From the NCBI GenBank assembly GCA_036788215.1, contig DAIQNV010000004.1, positions 12,080 to 76,079 of the forward strand: a stretch of 64,000 nucleotides of DNA. Direction: 5' to 3'. Positions 26,304-35,035 of this stretch are shown here, piece after piece. Positions within the stretch are counted from its first letter, which is position 1. Every line of letters begins with the position of its first letter. Source of the stretch: DAIQNV01 sp036788215. Its GTDB lineage: Bacteria > Planctomycetota > Phycisphaerae > Phycisphaerales > UBA1924. Under the pieces are notes generated by a model. That model was not told the DNA's origin, searched no databases, and saw nothing but the letters and a program-made list of their open reading frames with translations. The translations under genes and the position numbers were made by a program.

Positions 26304-27053
26304 GTGACGCGCGTGCCCGACCAATCTGAGAACGCTGTGCGGGCCCGCGGTGCGTCGGCGCCCGGGCCCTCCTCGCTCGACCGCGAGCTGGGGCACCTGC
26401 GCCGCCGGGTGCTGCGGTCGGCCAATGTCGCGATCGACATGCTCGAGGCCTCGCTGCACGCCCTGTGGACCGTCGACCACGAGGTGGCGCTCGATGTCCG
26501 CCGGCGGGACGATGCGGTGGATGATGAAGAGGTGCTGATCGAGCGCGAGTGCCTCCGCCTGCTCACCCTGCAGAGGCCCTACGCCCAGGACTTCCGGCTG
26601 ATCACTTTCTGCCTGAAGGCCAACGCGGACATCGAGCGCGTCGCCGACCACGCGACCAGCGTCGCGAAGATCGCGCTCTGCCTCGACCCGCGCCAGCCCC
26701 CCCATTGGCCCACCGCCCTGACCGAGATGGGCGACCGCGTCCCCGTGCTCTGCCACACGCTGCTCCGCGCGGTGCTGGACGAGGACATCACCGCGGCCCG
26801 CAGCCTGGTGGTGGGGGACCGCGTCATCGACCGGCTCGACCACCGCCTGTTCGAAGAGATCACCTCGTGGATCAAGCGCGACCCCGCTGCGGGCGAGCTG
26901 GCCCTGCACTGCTACCGGCTCGGTCGCGAGCTGGAGCGGGTCGGTGACCTCATGGCGAACATCGCGGAGGACGTGGTCTACCTGGTGACCGGGGAGATCA
27001 TCCGCCACCAGACCCACCGTGCGCCCCCGCCCCCGCTGGCGGAGGGTGCCTGA
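26304..27053 (+). CDS. phoU: PhoU-family phosphate regulator
   Basis: PhoU links phosphate uptake (Pst) to PhoR signalling. The GTG start at 26304 follows GGAGAG by 7 bases. Two PhoU repeats are visible: MLEASLHALWTVDHEVALDV with DDAVDDEEVLIERECLRLL, and a second with VLDEDITAARSLVVGDRVID. The metal-cluster segments DIERVADHATSVAKIAL and ELERVGDLMANIAEDVVYLV, both E-R-x-x-D type, are clear. The length of 249 residues is normal. No pst or phoBR genes are beside it, so any partner is elsewhere. It follows mfd at 142 bases. Confidence 0.93.
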   Translation: MTRVPDQSENAVRARGASAPGPSSLDRELGHLRRRVLRSANVAIDMLEASLHALWTVDHEVALDVRRRDDAVDDEEVLIERECLRLLTLQRPYAQDFRLITFCLKANADIERVADHATSVAKIALCLDPRQPPHWPTALTEMGDRVPVLCHTLLRAVLDEDITAARSLVVGDRVIDRLDHRLFEEITSWIKRDPAAGELALHCYRLGRELERVGDLMANIAEDVVYLVTGEIIRHQTHRAPPPPLAEGA

Positions 27054-27102
27054 GCCGAACCCGGTGGAGTAGGTGGGTGGGGGGCGTTCTGGGCGCAGGG
27101 AA

Positions 27103-27175
27103 AGCCACCGACTGGACTCGAACCAGCGACCTGAGCTTTACGAAAGCTCCGCTCTACCGACTGAGCTACGGTGGC
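27103..27175 (-). tRNA. tRNA-Thr (anticodon CGT)
   Basis: The reverse complement gives acceptor GCCACCG pairing with CGGTGGC and discriminator T. The D-arm is GCTCAGTCGGTAGAGC. The anticodon stem GAGCT/AGCTC encloses loop TTCGTAA with anticodon CGT (codon ACG). The T-loop is TTCGAGT. The length is 73 bases and CCA is not encoded. It is convergent with phoU. Confidence 0.95.
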
Positions 27176-27330
27176 ACGGGCCGGGGGAATCCGGCTCCGA
27201 CGGGCTGTCGCCCGGGCCCAGAGTATCGGCGCGGGTCGGGCGAGAGTCCACTGGCCCGGGCGGGCCTTCTCGGGCGCGTCGGGGGGCGGGCGGGGCTATC
27301 CGGATCCATAAGTCCTTTGAAAATCGGTAT

Positions 27331-27352
27331 TTGCAACTGAGACTCAGTGTCG
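27331..27352 (+). promoter_or_regulatory. Palindromic operator candidate, Fur-box-like
   Basis: TTGCAACTGAGACTCAGTGT contains a perfect inverted repeat ACTGAG-A-CTCAGT at 27336-27348, in a locally AT-richer island. The TTGCAA.TGAGA half resembles Fur boxes known from other bacteria. It lies about 125 bases upstream of the small CXXC protein and may control it. Assignment to a regulator is inference. Confidence 0.35.
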
Positions 27353-27474
27353 TCTTCGTACCTGAGACCGATTCGCGGCTCCGCGGAGGGGTACTCAAAC
27401 GAAGATAGGGGCACACACGCGATTCGACGGGTCGGCGTCCTCATGGGGCCCGACCCTTGGAAAGGAGTCTTCGC

Positions 27475-27681
27475 ATGCATCAGGTTCAGGACGGCCAGTG
27501 CGGGCTGTGCGCCCACTTCGGCGAAAACGGCGGCCCGCAGGACAAGATCGTGCAGATCCGCGTCAACGGGCATGGGCCCGAGGATCTCGTGGCGGAGTGT
27601 GGCCACCCCGCCAACGCCCCGCTTCACCTCAAGGTGACGCCCCTCAGCGGATGCCAAGGCTTCACGCCCGCGAAGGGCTGA
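27475..27681 (+). CDS. Small CXXC cysteine protein (68 aa)
   Basis: The ATG at 27475 follows a strong AAAGGAG site at 27461-27467. The protein has four cysteines, CGLC (9-12), Cys42 and Cys60, plus several histidines (His14, His44, His51), a pattern suited to binding zinc or iron. There is no signal peptide. Segments VQIRVNGHGPEDLVAECGHP and LHLKVTPLSGCQGF are ordered and do not look like a random open frame. The strong ribosome site, the terminator at 27741 and the palindrome at 27331 support a real, separately regulated gene. The function is unknown. Confidence 0.82.
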   Translation: MHQVQDGQCGLCAHFGENGGPQDKIVQIRVNGHGPEDLVAECGHPANAPLHLKVTPLSGCQGFTPAKG

Positions 27682-27690
27682 GGCCAGACG

Positions 27691-27718
27691 CACTGGCCGA
27701 CGAGCGGCCAGTGGCACC
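27691..27718 (+). repeat. Dispersed hairpin repeat, CACTGG type
   Basis: CACTGGCCG, loop ACGAG, CGGCCAGTG, then GCACC. It differs from the copies at 6895 and 6970 in the stem, but keeps full pairing and the GTGGCACC end. It starts 9 bases after the stop of the small CXXC gene. Confidence 0.75.
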
Positions 27719-27740
27719 CACCAAGATGGATCATGGAAGC

Positions 27741-27774
27741 GGCCGGCCCGGTTATGCGGGCCGGCCGTTGTCTT
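27741..27774 (+). terminator. Intrinsic-terminator-like hairpin of the small CXXC gene
   Basis: GGCCGGCCCG, loop GTTATG, CGGGCCGGCC, followed by GTTGTCTT. The 10-bp all-GC stem with a T-rich tail suits termination of the plus-strand gene. The hairpin overlaps the hflX stop on the other strand and may serve both genes. Confidence 0.6.
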
Positions 27775-29248
27775 CTGTGGGCCCCTCGACGGACCAGCCC
27801 CGCTCCCGGGCGGGGTCGGCGGGCTCGCCCTCGGGGGTGGTGAGGGTCATCCGGGCTCCGGCGGAGCGGAGCTGGTCGATCTGGCGCGAGCCGATCTCCG
27901 CCCGCAGCGTCACCGTGTCGGTGTCGTAGGTGCGGTCGAGCACGGTCCCCCGGTTCTCGATCACATGGATCGTCCGGCTGTCCCGCAGGGGCACCGTGAT
28001 GTCGAGCAGCTGGGGCGTGCCCATCGCCGCCCGCCGGACGCGCGCGATGAGTTCGTCGTGCCCCCGACGCAGCCTGGTGGAATCTCCCGGGTCGGGCAGG
28101 GCGGAGATCGCGATCGCGTCGGGCTCGCGCTGCTGCCAGACGAGCAGCTCGCGGTTGTCAGCGAGCTTGTCAACCTTGTTCAGCAGGAGCTGGCGCGGGG
28201 GGGGCGTCCAGCGGGTGAAGGTCTCGCCGGTGTGCTCGGCCCTTTTCTCCGCCTTGTCCTCCACGCGCTCGACTTCCTTGAAGACGTCGTCGAGCGTCTG
28301 GTGCACTGTCTGCAGGTGCATCTCCGCCGCGGGGTCGGAGACGTCGAGGATGAGGAGCAGGAGATCCGCGTGCGTCGCTTCCTCCAGCGTCGCGCGGAAG
28401 CTGGCGACCAGGTGGTGGGGGAGTTCGCGGACGAAGCCGACCGTGTCGCTCAGCATCGCGGTCAGGCCGCCGCCGGTGCCCTCGCTCTTGAGGTCCCACT
28501 CGCGCGTGCGGGTCATCAGCGTCGCGAAGACGCGGTCGTCGGCGTACGCCCCGCCCGCGGTCAGCGTGTTGAAGAGCGTGCTCTTCCCGGCGTTCGTGTA
28601 GCCCACGAGGCCCACGGTGAAGTGGTCGGTCCGGCGCTGTTGGACCTGGCGGCGCTTGCGGGCGCGGATCTCGTCCAGCTCCGCGGTCAGCAGCATCTTG
28701 CGGCGCTGCACGAGCCGACGGTCGATCTCGAGTTGCTGCTCGCCCGGGCCACGCGTGCCCACGCCACCGATGCCCCCGGAGCCCACGATCCGCTCCAGGT
28801 GGTCCCACATCGCGCGGAGGCGCGGGAAGGTGTACTCGAGCTGCGCCAGTTCCACCTGCAGCTTCGCCTCCCGCGTCGTCGCGCGGCTCGCGAAAATGTC
28901 CAGGATCAGCTCCGAGCGGTCCAGCACCTTGCGCTCGGTGATTTTCTCGATCGACGCGATCTGCTTGGGGCTCAGCTCGTGGTCGAAGATGATCGTCTTC
29001 GCGTCGACCGCCTCGCACAGGCCCTTGAGCTCCTCCACCTTGCCCTTGCCCATGTAGGTGCCGGCCTCGGGGCGGTCGCGCCGCTGCTCCACCTCGCCGA
29101 CCACGACCGCCCCCGCCTGGGCGGCGAGCTCCCTCAGTTCTCCGAAGGGGTCGGCGTGGTTGAAGACCGAGCTGGGCAGCCGGACCGCGGCGAGGACGGC
29201 GCGTTCGGACTGGACCTTGATGGTGGTGCGTTCTTTGGGTGCGGGCAC
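27752..29248 (-). CDS. hflX: GTPase HflX
   Basis: HflX is a ribosome-associated GTPase that splits or rescues stalled ribosomes. The GTG start at 29248 (VPAPKERTTIKVQSERAVL) was chosen because earlier in-frame residues are unrelated. The HflX N-terminal domain has the signature AGTYMGKGKVEEL, FDHELSPKQIASIE and VLDRSELILDIFASRA. A coiled-coil linker with GTRGPGEQQLEIDRR leads to the G domain with GYTNAGKSTLFN (near 213), DTVGFVRELPHHLV and NKVD. It has 498 residues. It lies 22 bases after the kinase-TPR stop on the same strand and may be cotranscribed. Confidence 0.95.
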   Translation of the reverse strand: MPAPKERTTIKVQSERAVLAAVRLPSSVFNHADPFGELRELAAQAGAVVVGEVEQRRDRPEAGTYMGKGKVEELKGLCEAVDAKTIIFDHELSPKQIASIEKITERKVLDRSELILDIFASRATTREAKLQVELAQLEYTFPRLRAMWDHLERIVGSGGIGGVGTRGPGEQQLEIDRRLVQRRKMLLTAELDEIRARKRRQVQQRRTDHFTVGLVGYTNAGKSTLFNTLTAGGAYADDRVFATLMTRTREWDLKSEGTGGGLTAMLSDTVGFVRELPHHLVASFRATLEEATHADLLLLILDVSDPAAEMHLQTVHQTLDDVFKEVERVEDKAEKRAEHTGETFTRWTPPPRQLLLNKVDKLADNRELLVWQQREPDAIAISALPDPGDSTRLRRGHDELIARVRRAAMGTPQLLDITVPLRDSRTIHVIENRGTVLDRTYDTDTVTLRAEIGSRQIDQLRSAGARMTLTTPEGEPADPARERGWSVEGPTEDNGRPA

Positions 29249-29270
29249 GCGGGGACTGTAGGGCGTCGCG

Positions 29271-32153
29271 TCAGGGCGCCTCGGCGACCCCGCGCCAGCG
29301 GATAGCGGCCCCGGCCCGGTCCGCGTCGGGCTCCCGCGCGTCCCAGCCCTCGTAGAACCCCGCCAGCGTCGCTGCGGCGTTCCGCGTCCGCGGATCGCCC
29401 TCGCCCCGGGTCTCCGCCAGCAGGCGGTAGGCCTCCAGGAGGACGCTTTCCGCCTCGCCGAACCGCCCGCGCCGGCCCAGGACGATCCCATGGCGGTGCA
29501 GGTATACCCCCAGCTCGGGATGCGACGGAGCGCCGGCGTCGCCCCGGGCCAGGCGGACCGCTTCCGCGAGCTCACCCTCCGCCCCTTCGAGGTCGCCCAG
29601 CGATTCCAGCGCGACCGCGTGGGCCGCGAGGGCACGGAGGGTGTCGGGGTGGGCCGGGCCCAGGCGGTCGCGGGAGCCCCGGAGGGCCTCGTCGAGCAGG
29701 CGCTCCCCCTCGGCCGTTTCCCCTGAAGCGACGAGCAGCGTGCCCAGGCTCGACATCGTGCCCAGCGTGCGCGGGTGGTCCGCCCCGAGCGTGGCCCGCC
29801 GCCGGGCGAGGACGGTCCGGTAGACCGACTCCGCTTCGCTGAGTTGCCCCTGGGCGTACAGGGCGCCCGCGTAGAGGTTCAGCGCGAGCACCGTGTCCGG
29901 GTGGTCCGAACCCTGCAGACGCTCGAACCCCCGCGCCGCGTCCCTGAGGATCGGCTCGGCTTCCCCCGGGCGGCTCTGCTGCACGAAGAGACGCCCAAGG
30001 TTGGTGAGCGACGCGAGCGTGTCGGGGTGGTCGGCGCCGAGCGCGGCGCGCCGCCCGGTGGCTGCCTCGATCGCCAGTGGCTCCGCTCCCGCGAGCTGGC
30101 CCCGCTGCATCAGCGCCAGCGAGAGGTTGTGCACGCTGGTGAGCGTCGCCTGGTGGTCGTCGCCCAGCAACGCGCGCCTCCCCGCCAGTGCGGCGCGGAG
30201 CTCGGTCTCGGCGCCCGCGAAGTCGCCCGCTTCGAGGTAGACCGCGCCCAGGTTGTTCCGCGCCGAGAGCGTGTCGGCGTGGCGAGGTCCAAGGACCTCC
30301 GCGAGCCCCGCAGCAGCTTCCCACGCGTACGGGATCGACCCCGCGGCATCGCCCCTCGCGAGCAGCAGCATCGCGAGGTTGCCCGTCACGCGCAGCGTGT
30401 CGCGGTTCGCGGGGCCCAGCGCCCGGCGCAGCCCCTCGCGGGCGGTCGTGTAGCTGGCCTGGGCCTCGTCGAACCTTCCCGTCGCTTCCTGCACCATGCC
30501 CAGCGAGTTGATGCTCTCAAGCGTGTCGGGGGCATCCGGGCCCAGGGCCTCGGTGCGGAGCGCGATGGCCCGGGCGATCTGTTCCTCCGCTTCCGCGTGC
30601 CTCCCGAGCGCGAGGTAGGTGTCGCCCACCGTCTCGCGGAGGCTGGCCTCGAGGATCGGGTCGCCCGCGTACTGGCGCTCGATCAGGTCGACCGCGTCAT
30701 CGAGCATGTTCTGCTGCACGACCGCCATTGCGAGGGCGGCGGTGTCGGCCAGCCCCAGCGTGCCCTCGAAGTAGGCGAGGAGCTGGTCGACCTGCTCGGG
30801 CGTGGCGCCGCGCTCCGTCAGGGTGCGGTTGATCTCCGACCGCATGCGATCGGTGACGCTCGCGCCCATGCGGGCCCGGTTGACGCTCCCGAGCATGTCG
30901 TTCTGAAAGTCGACGACGGTCTCAAGGTTCTGCCTGGCGCGATCGGCGGCGCGGCGCTCGCTCGCCTCGCTCAGGCCAAAGGCGGTCGAGACGCCCGTCG
31001 CGCCCACGAGGGCGACGAGGACGACCGCCCCCGCGGCAACACCCGCGGTGTGCCGCCTGGCGAACTTCTGCGCTCGGTACCACCCGCTGGGGGGCCCGGC
31101 GAGCACGGGGTCGCCCCGCAGGAAGCGCTGGAGCTCGTCCGCGAGCGAGCCCGCGTTGTCGTAGCGCCGGTCGCGGTCCTTCTCGAGGCACTTCATGCAG
31201 ATCCAGTCGAGCTCCCCCCGGAGCAGGCGCTGCATCACGCGGGCCTCGGTCTGGCGGTGCCAGCTCAGCACCTCGGGCTGCGTCTGGCGGTCGGGCCGGA
31301 TCGTCTGCGTCGCCCCGAGGTCCCGGAAGCGCAGGCTCGGGCGCGCGGGGTCGACCATGCGGATGATCTTCTGCAACTCCATGAAGGAGGCTCCGCGCAG
31401 CGCCTCGCGGTCGAACGGCGTGACGCCCGTCAGCAGCTCGTAGAGGACGACCCCCAGCGCATACACATCGGTGCGGGTGTCGATGTCCTCGGGGCCCGAG
31501 TCGGCCTGCTCCGGGCTCATATAGTCGCGCGAGCCGATGACCTGCCCGGCCTCGGTCATGGCCTCGTTGGCGAACCCGTCCTCGCCCCGCCGGAGCGCCT
31601 TGGCGACGCCGAAATCGATAACGGTGATGCGGGGCCTGCCATCGTCCATCCGTGCGAGGATGTTCCCGGGCTTGAGGTCGCGGTGGATCACGCCCTTCAT
31701 GTGCGCGTGGTGGACCGCCTCCGCGACCTGCACCATGAGCTCGACGCGCTGGCGCATCGTGAGGCGCTCCGCGTCGGCGAAGCGCGTCAGGGGCTTCCCG
31801 TCGACGAACTCCATCACGAAGAACGGGCGCCCCGCCTCCGTCACGCCCCCGTCGAAGACGCGGGCCACCCCCGGGTGGTTCATCACCGCGAGCGCCTGGC
31901 GCTCCTGCTCGAAGCGCCGGACGACCGACGCGGAGTCCATCCCGGGCTTGATGATCTTGATCGCGACCTTGCGGACCAGGGGCTCGGTCTGCTCCGCGAG
32001 AAAGACCTGCCCGAACCCGCCCTCCCCGAGCTTGCCCGTGATCGTGAAGGGCCCGATCCGCTCCGGGGGCTTCTCCTCCCAGCGTCCCCTGGGGGTGGGC
32101 CGGGTCTCGGAGTCCGGGTTGACAGCCCAGGTCGTTTCCTGCGGGTCGTGCAT
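29271..32153 (-). CDS. Transmembrane serine/threonine protein kinase with TPR array
   Basis: A planctomycete-type STPK. The kinase domain (about 35-345) has GEGGFGQV (43-50), Lys66 in VAIKII, HRDLKPGN (157-164), DFG (180-182) and MSPEQ (212-216), so the catalytic residues are intact. One membrane span follows (TAGVAAGAVVLVALVGATGV, about 369-388). The remaining 560 residues are an extracytoplasmic array of about ten TPR units of the kinesin-light-chain type, each with an HPDTL or similar motif (for example LGADHPDTLASLTNLGRLF). Length is 960 residues. It is divergent from the S41 protease gene. The TPR part may sense protein ligands; targets are unknown. Confidence 0.94.
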   Translation of the reverse strand: MHDPQETTWAVNPDSETRPTPRGRWEEKPPERIGPFTITGKLGEGGFGQVFLAEQTEPLVRKVAIKIIKPGMDSASVVRRFEQERQALAVMNHPGVARVFDGGVTEAGRPFFVMEFVDGKPLTRFADAERLTMRQRVELMVQVAEAVHHAHMKGVIHRDLKPGNILARMDDGRPRITVIDFGVAKALRRGEDGFANEAMTEAGQVIGSRDYMSPEQADSGPEDIDTRTDVYALGVVLYELLTGVTPFDREALRGASFMELQKIIRMVDPARPSLRFRDLGATQTIRPDRQTQPEVLSWHRQTEARVMQRLLRGELDWICMKCLEKDRDRRYDNAGSLADELQRFLRGDPVLAGPPSGWYRAQKFARRHTAGVAAGAVVLVALVGATGVSTAFGLSEASERRAADRARQNLETVVDFQNDMLGSVNRARMGASVTDRMRSEINRTLTERGATPEQVDQLLAYFEGTLGLADTAALAMAVVQQNMLDDAVDLIERQYAGDPILEASLRETVGDTYLALGRHAEAEEQIARAIALRTEALGPDAPDTLESINSLGMVQEATGRFDEAQASYTTAREGLRRALGPANRDTLRVTGNLAMLLLARGDAAGSIPYAWEAAAGLAEVLGPRHADTLSARNNLGAVYLEAGDFAGAETELRAALAGRRALLGDDHQATLTSVHNLSLALMQRGQLAGAEPLAIEAATGRRAALGADHPDTLASLTNLGRLFVQQSRPGEAEPILRDAARGFERLQGSDHPDTVLALNLYAGALYAQGQLSEAESVYRTVLARRRATLGADHPRTLGTMSSLGTLLVASGETAEGERLLDEALRGSRDRLGPAHPDTLRALAAHAVALESLGDLEGAEGELAEAVRLARGDAGAPSHPELGVYLHRHGIVLGRRGRFGEAESVLLEAYRLLAETRGEGDPRTRNAAATLAGFYEGWDAREPDADRAGAAIRWRGVAEAP

Positions 32154-32267
32154 CTCGCCTGAGTATGGCCGCAAAGCCGGCCAGCACCAAATCGGGAGCG
32201 GCGCTGGCTCCCGGGCCCGGCAATCTGCCCGGGCGAACCGGGCCCGGGCGAGCCCGTACGATCGGGC

Positions 32268-33974
32268 ATGGCCAGACACCGAACCGCTGATCGCGCCCAC
32301 CGCCCCTCGTCCCGAGCCTGGACGACGCCCGTCCTGCTCGCCATCCTGGGCGTCGCGGTCGTCGGCTCCACGCTCGCGGTCGCCCGCTCGAGCCAGGACT
32401 ACCGCTTCTTCGACCCCATCATCGACGTCCACGCCCTGATCGCCCGCTACGCGGTCGAGGAGCCCGACGCCTCTGCCCTGCAGGAAGCGGCGATCCGCGG
32501 CATGCTCGAGGAGCTCAACGACCCCTACGCCGCCTACGTCCCGCCGGAGTTCAACGAGGACTTCAACAAGGCCCTGACCGGCGAGTACGTCGGCATCGGC
32601 GCCGAGGTGAACATCCAAGAGGGCTACCTGCACATCGTGACGCCCCTCGATGGCTCGCCCGCCTTCCGCGCCGGCGTCATGGCGGGCGACACCGTCCTCG
32701 CCATCGACGGCACCACCACCGCCGGGCTGGAGATCGAGGAAGCCATCGACATGCTCAAGGGCGACCCCGACACGCCCGTCGTGCTGACGATCGACCGCGA
32801 CGGCACGCCCACCGACATCACCGTGATCCGGGGCGAGATCAAGACCCGCTCCCTCGCGGGCTACCACCGCGACCCGACGGACGAGGGGCGCTGGCGCTAC
32901 GGGATCGACCCGCAGCGCAGCATCGTCTACCTGCGGCTCACGCAGTTCACGCCCGGGCTCGCGGAGCAGGTGCGGGAGGTGCTGGTGGACGCCGGCGCCG
33001 CGGAGGGGCAGTTGAACGGGATCATCCTCGACGTCCGCTGGAACCCCGGAGGTCTCCTGAGCGAGGCGATCGACATCGCCGACCTCTTCCTCGACTCGGG
33101 GCGGATCGTGTCGACCAGGGGGCGTGCCTTCCCGGAAGAGACCGCGGAGGCGAGCCCCCGCGCGACCATCACCGAGGCCCCGATCGTCGTGCTGATCAAC
33201 GGGCAGTCCGCGAGCGCCAGCGAGGTGCTCGCCGGCGCGCTGACCGAGAACGACCGCGCGGTCGCGGTGGGCACGCGCTCCTTCGGCAAGGGCAGCGTGC
33301 AGTCCGTCCGCACGCTCTCGGGCAGCATGCCCGGCGCGGTGCTGAAGCTCACCGAGCAGCGGTACTACCTGCCCTCGGGGCGGAGCCTGGAGCGCACCGA
33401 CGACTCGGGCGTCTGGGGCGTCGACCCGACCCGGGGCTACTTCCTGCCCCTCGACGACGACGAGACCCGCGCCATGCTCATCGCTCGGCGCGAGCAGGAG
33501 ATCATCGTCGAAGCCGAGGCGGACGATGCCGGCTGGGACGAGCCCGCCACCATCCTCGAGCGCCTGAACGACCCCCAGCTCGCCGCCGCCCTGCGGGCCC
33601 TGCAGATCCGCGTCGACACCGGCGAGTGGGTGCCCACCGGGCGCGAGGACGACCCCGACGTCGACGAGGTCACGCTCGAGGCCCTCGCCGACGCCAGGCT
33701 CGCGCGGGAGCGGGTGCTCCGCGAACTCGAGCGGGCCGACCGCAGGATCGCCGCCATCGAATCCGAAGCGGGCGACGATGTCGCCCTCGCCGACGAGCCG
33801 GCCGATCTCCTGCCCGATGACGCGGAGATTGTCGGGGGCACCATGATCATCCGCGACGCCAACGGAGCCGAACTCGCCCGACTCCGCATCGACAACCCAC
33901 AGATCGAGCGCTGGCTCATCGACGCCGGCGTCAGCCCGCTGCCCGCCCTCGAGCCCACCCCATCGGCCCCCTGA
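32268..33974 (+). CDS. S41-family carboxy-terminal processing protease
   Basis: A CtpA-like serine protease. An N-terminal anchor or signal segment (TTPVLLAILGVAVVGSTLAV, 19-38) targets it outside the cytoplasm. A PDZ domain lies at about 105-190 (AGVMAGDTVLAIDG). The S41 core has ILDVRWNPGGLLSEAIDIAD, the nucleophile in GQSASASEVL (Ser316) and the general-base lysine in RSFGKGSVQS (Lys341). A C-terminal extension of about 170 charged residues after RYYLPSGRSL is longer than in standard CtpA. It is divergent from the kinase gene, and its stop overlaps the tsaD start (TGATG). Confidence 0.93.
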   Translation: MARHRTADRAHRPSSRAWTTPVLLAILGVAVVGSTLAVARSSQDYRFFDPIIDVHALIARYAVEEPDASALQEAAIRGMLEELNDPYAAYVPPEFNEDFNKALTGEYVGIGAEVNIQEGYLHIVTPLDGSPAFRAGVMAGDTVLAIDGTTTAGLEIEEAIDMLKGDPDTPVVLTIDRDGTPTDITVIRGEIKTRSLAGYHRDPTDEGRWRYGIDPQRSIVYLRLTQFTPGLAEQVREVLVDAGAAEGQLNGIILDVRWNPGGLLSEAIDIADLFLDSGRIVSTRGRAFPEETAEASPRATITEAPIVVLINGQSASASEVLAGALTENDRAVAVGTRSFGKGSVQSVRTLSGSMPGAVLKLTEQRYYLPSGRSLERTDDSGVWGVDPTRGYFLPLDDDETRAMLIARREQEIIVEAEADDAGWDEPATILERLNDPQLAAALRALQIRVDTGEWVPTGREDDPDVDEVTLEALADARLARERVLRELERADRRIAAIESEAGDDVALADEPADLLPDDAEIVGGTMIIRDANGAELARLRIDNPQIERWLIDAGVSPLPALEPTPSAP

Positions 33975-35035
33975 TGCTCGTTCTCGGGATCGAATCGAGC
34001 TGCGACGAGACCGCCGCCTCCGTCGTCGAGGACGGACGCACCGTGCGCTCCTCCATCGTCGCGACCCAGCACGACCTGCACGCGGAGTACGGGGGCGTCG
34101 TGCCGGAGATCGCGAGCCGGGCCCACCTCGAGCGCATCCAGCCCGTCGTGCGCGCCGCGGTCGAGGAGGCCGGCATCACCCTCAGCGATCTCGGCGCCGT
34201 CGCGGTCGCCCACCGCCCGGGCCTCATCGGCTCCCTGCTCGTGGGCGTCGCCGCGGGCAAGGCCCTCGCGTGGTCGCTGGGCGTGCCCCTCGTGGGCGTC
34301 GACCACGTGCACGCCCACCTCGACGCCGCCCGGCTCGACCGCGACATCGCGGACGACGCGATGTACCCCGCCCTCGCGCTCGTCGTCTCGGGCGGACACA
34401 CCTCGATGTACCGCATGGAGAGCCGCACGCGCATCGCCCGCCTCGGCGCCACCATCGACGACGCCCTGGGCGAGGCGTATGACAAGGTCGCCCAGATCCT
34501 GGGCCTCCCCCACCCCGGCGGGCCGGAGGTCGACCGCCTGGCGCAGCACCCCGGGGCCGACCCGTCGCGCTACGACCTCCCGCTCTCGAGGCTGCCCAAG
34601 CGCCCCCTCGACTTCAGCTTCTCCGGGCTCAAGACCGCGGTCCTCTACGCCGCCCGGGGCACCCCGCGCCCTCCCAAGGACGGGGGAGGCTTCCCCCGCG
34701 AGCTCCACGAACTCACCGACGCCGACCGGCGCGACCTGGCCTCCGCGTTTCAGCAGGCCGCGGTCGACACCGTGGTCTACAAGCTCAAGAAGGCCCTCGC
34801 GGAGCACGGCGCGGGCTGCCGCGCCCTCGTCAGTGGCGGTGGCGTCACCGCCAACTCCGCCCTGCGTGCCGCGCTCGCCGGGTTCGCCCAGAAGCGGGGC
34901 CTCGCCCTCTTCATCCCGCCCCCGCCATACTGCGTCGACAACGCCGCGATGATCGCCTCGTTGGGCGCCGCCCTGCTCGCCGAGGGCCGGGCGTCTGACC
35001 TCACCCTGACCCCGATTCCCACCACCGCATGCTGA
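33974..35035 (+). CDS. tsaD: tRNA N6-adenosine threonylcarbamoyltransferase TsaD
   Basis: TsaD carries out the last step of t6A37 synthesis on ANN-decoding tRNAs. MLVLGIESSCDETAAS starts the ASKHA fold. The metal site is HVHAH (111-115), with YPALALVVSGGHTSMY and the ATP-binding FSFSGLKTAVL. ALVSGGGVTANSALR completes the C-terminal lobe. At 353 residues the length is normal. Its start overlaps the protease stop by one base and its stop overlaps the metallopeptidase start by seven bases, so the four genes form one tightly coupled operon. Confidence 0.97.
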   Translation: MLVLGIESSCDETAASVVEDGRTVRSSIVATQHDLHAEYGGVVPEIASRAHLERIQPVVRAAVEEAGITLSDLGAVAVAHRPGLIGSLLVGVAAGKALAWSLGVPLVGVDHVHAHLDAARLDRDIADDAMYPALALVVSGGHTSMYRMESRTRIARLGATIDDALGEAYDKVAQILGLPHPGGPEVDRLAQHPGADPSRYDLPLSRLPKRPLDFSFSGLKTAVLYAARGTPRPPKDGGGFPRELHELTDADRRDLASAFQQAAVDTVVYKLKKALAEHGAGCRALVSGGGVTANSALRAALAGFAQKRGLALFIPPPPYCVDNAAMIASLGAALLAEGRASDLTLTPIPTTAC

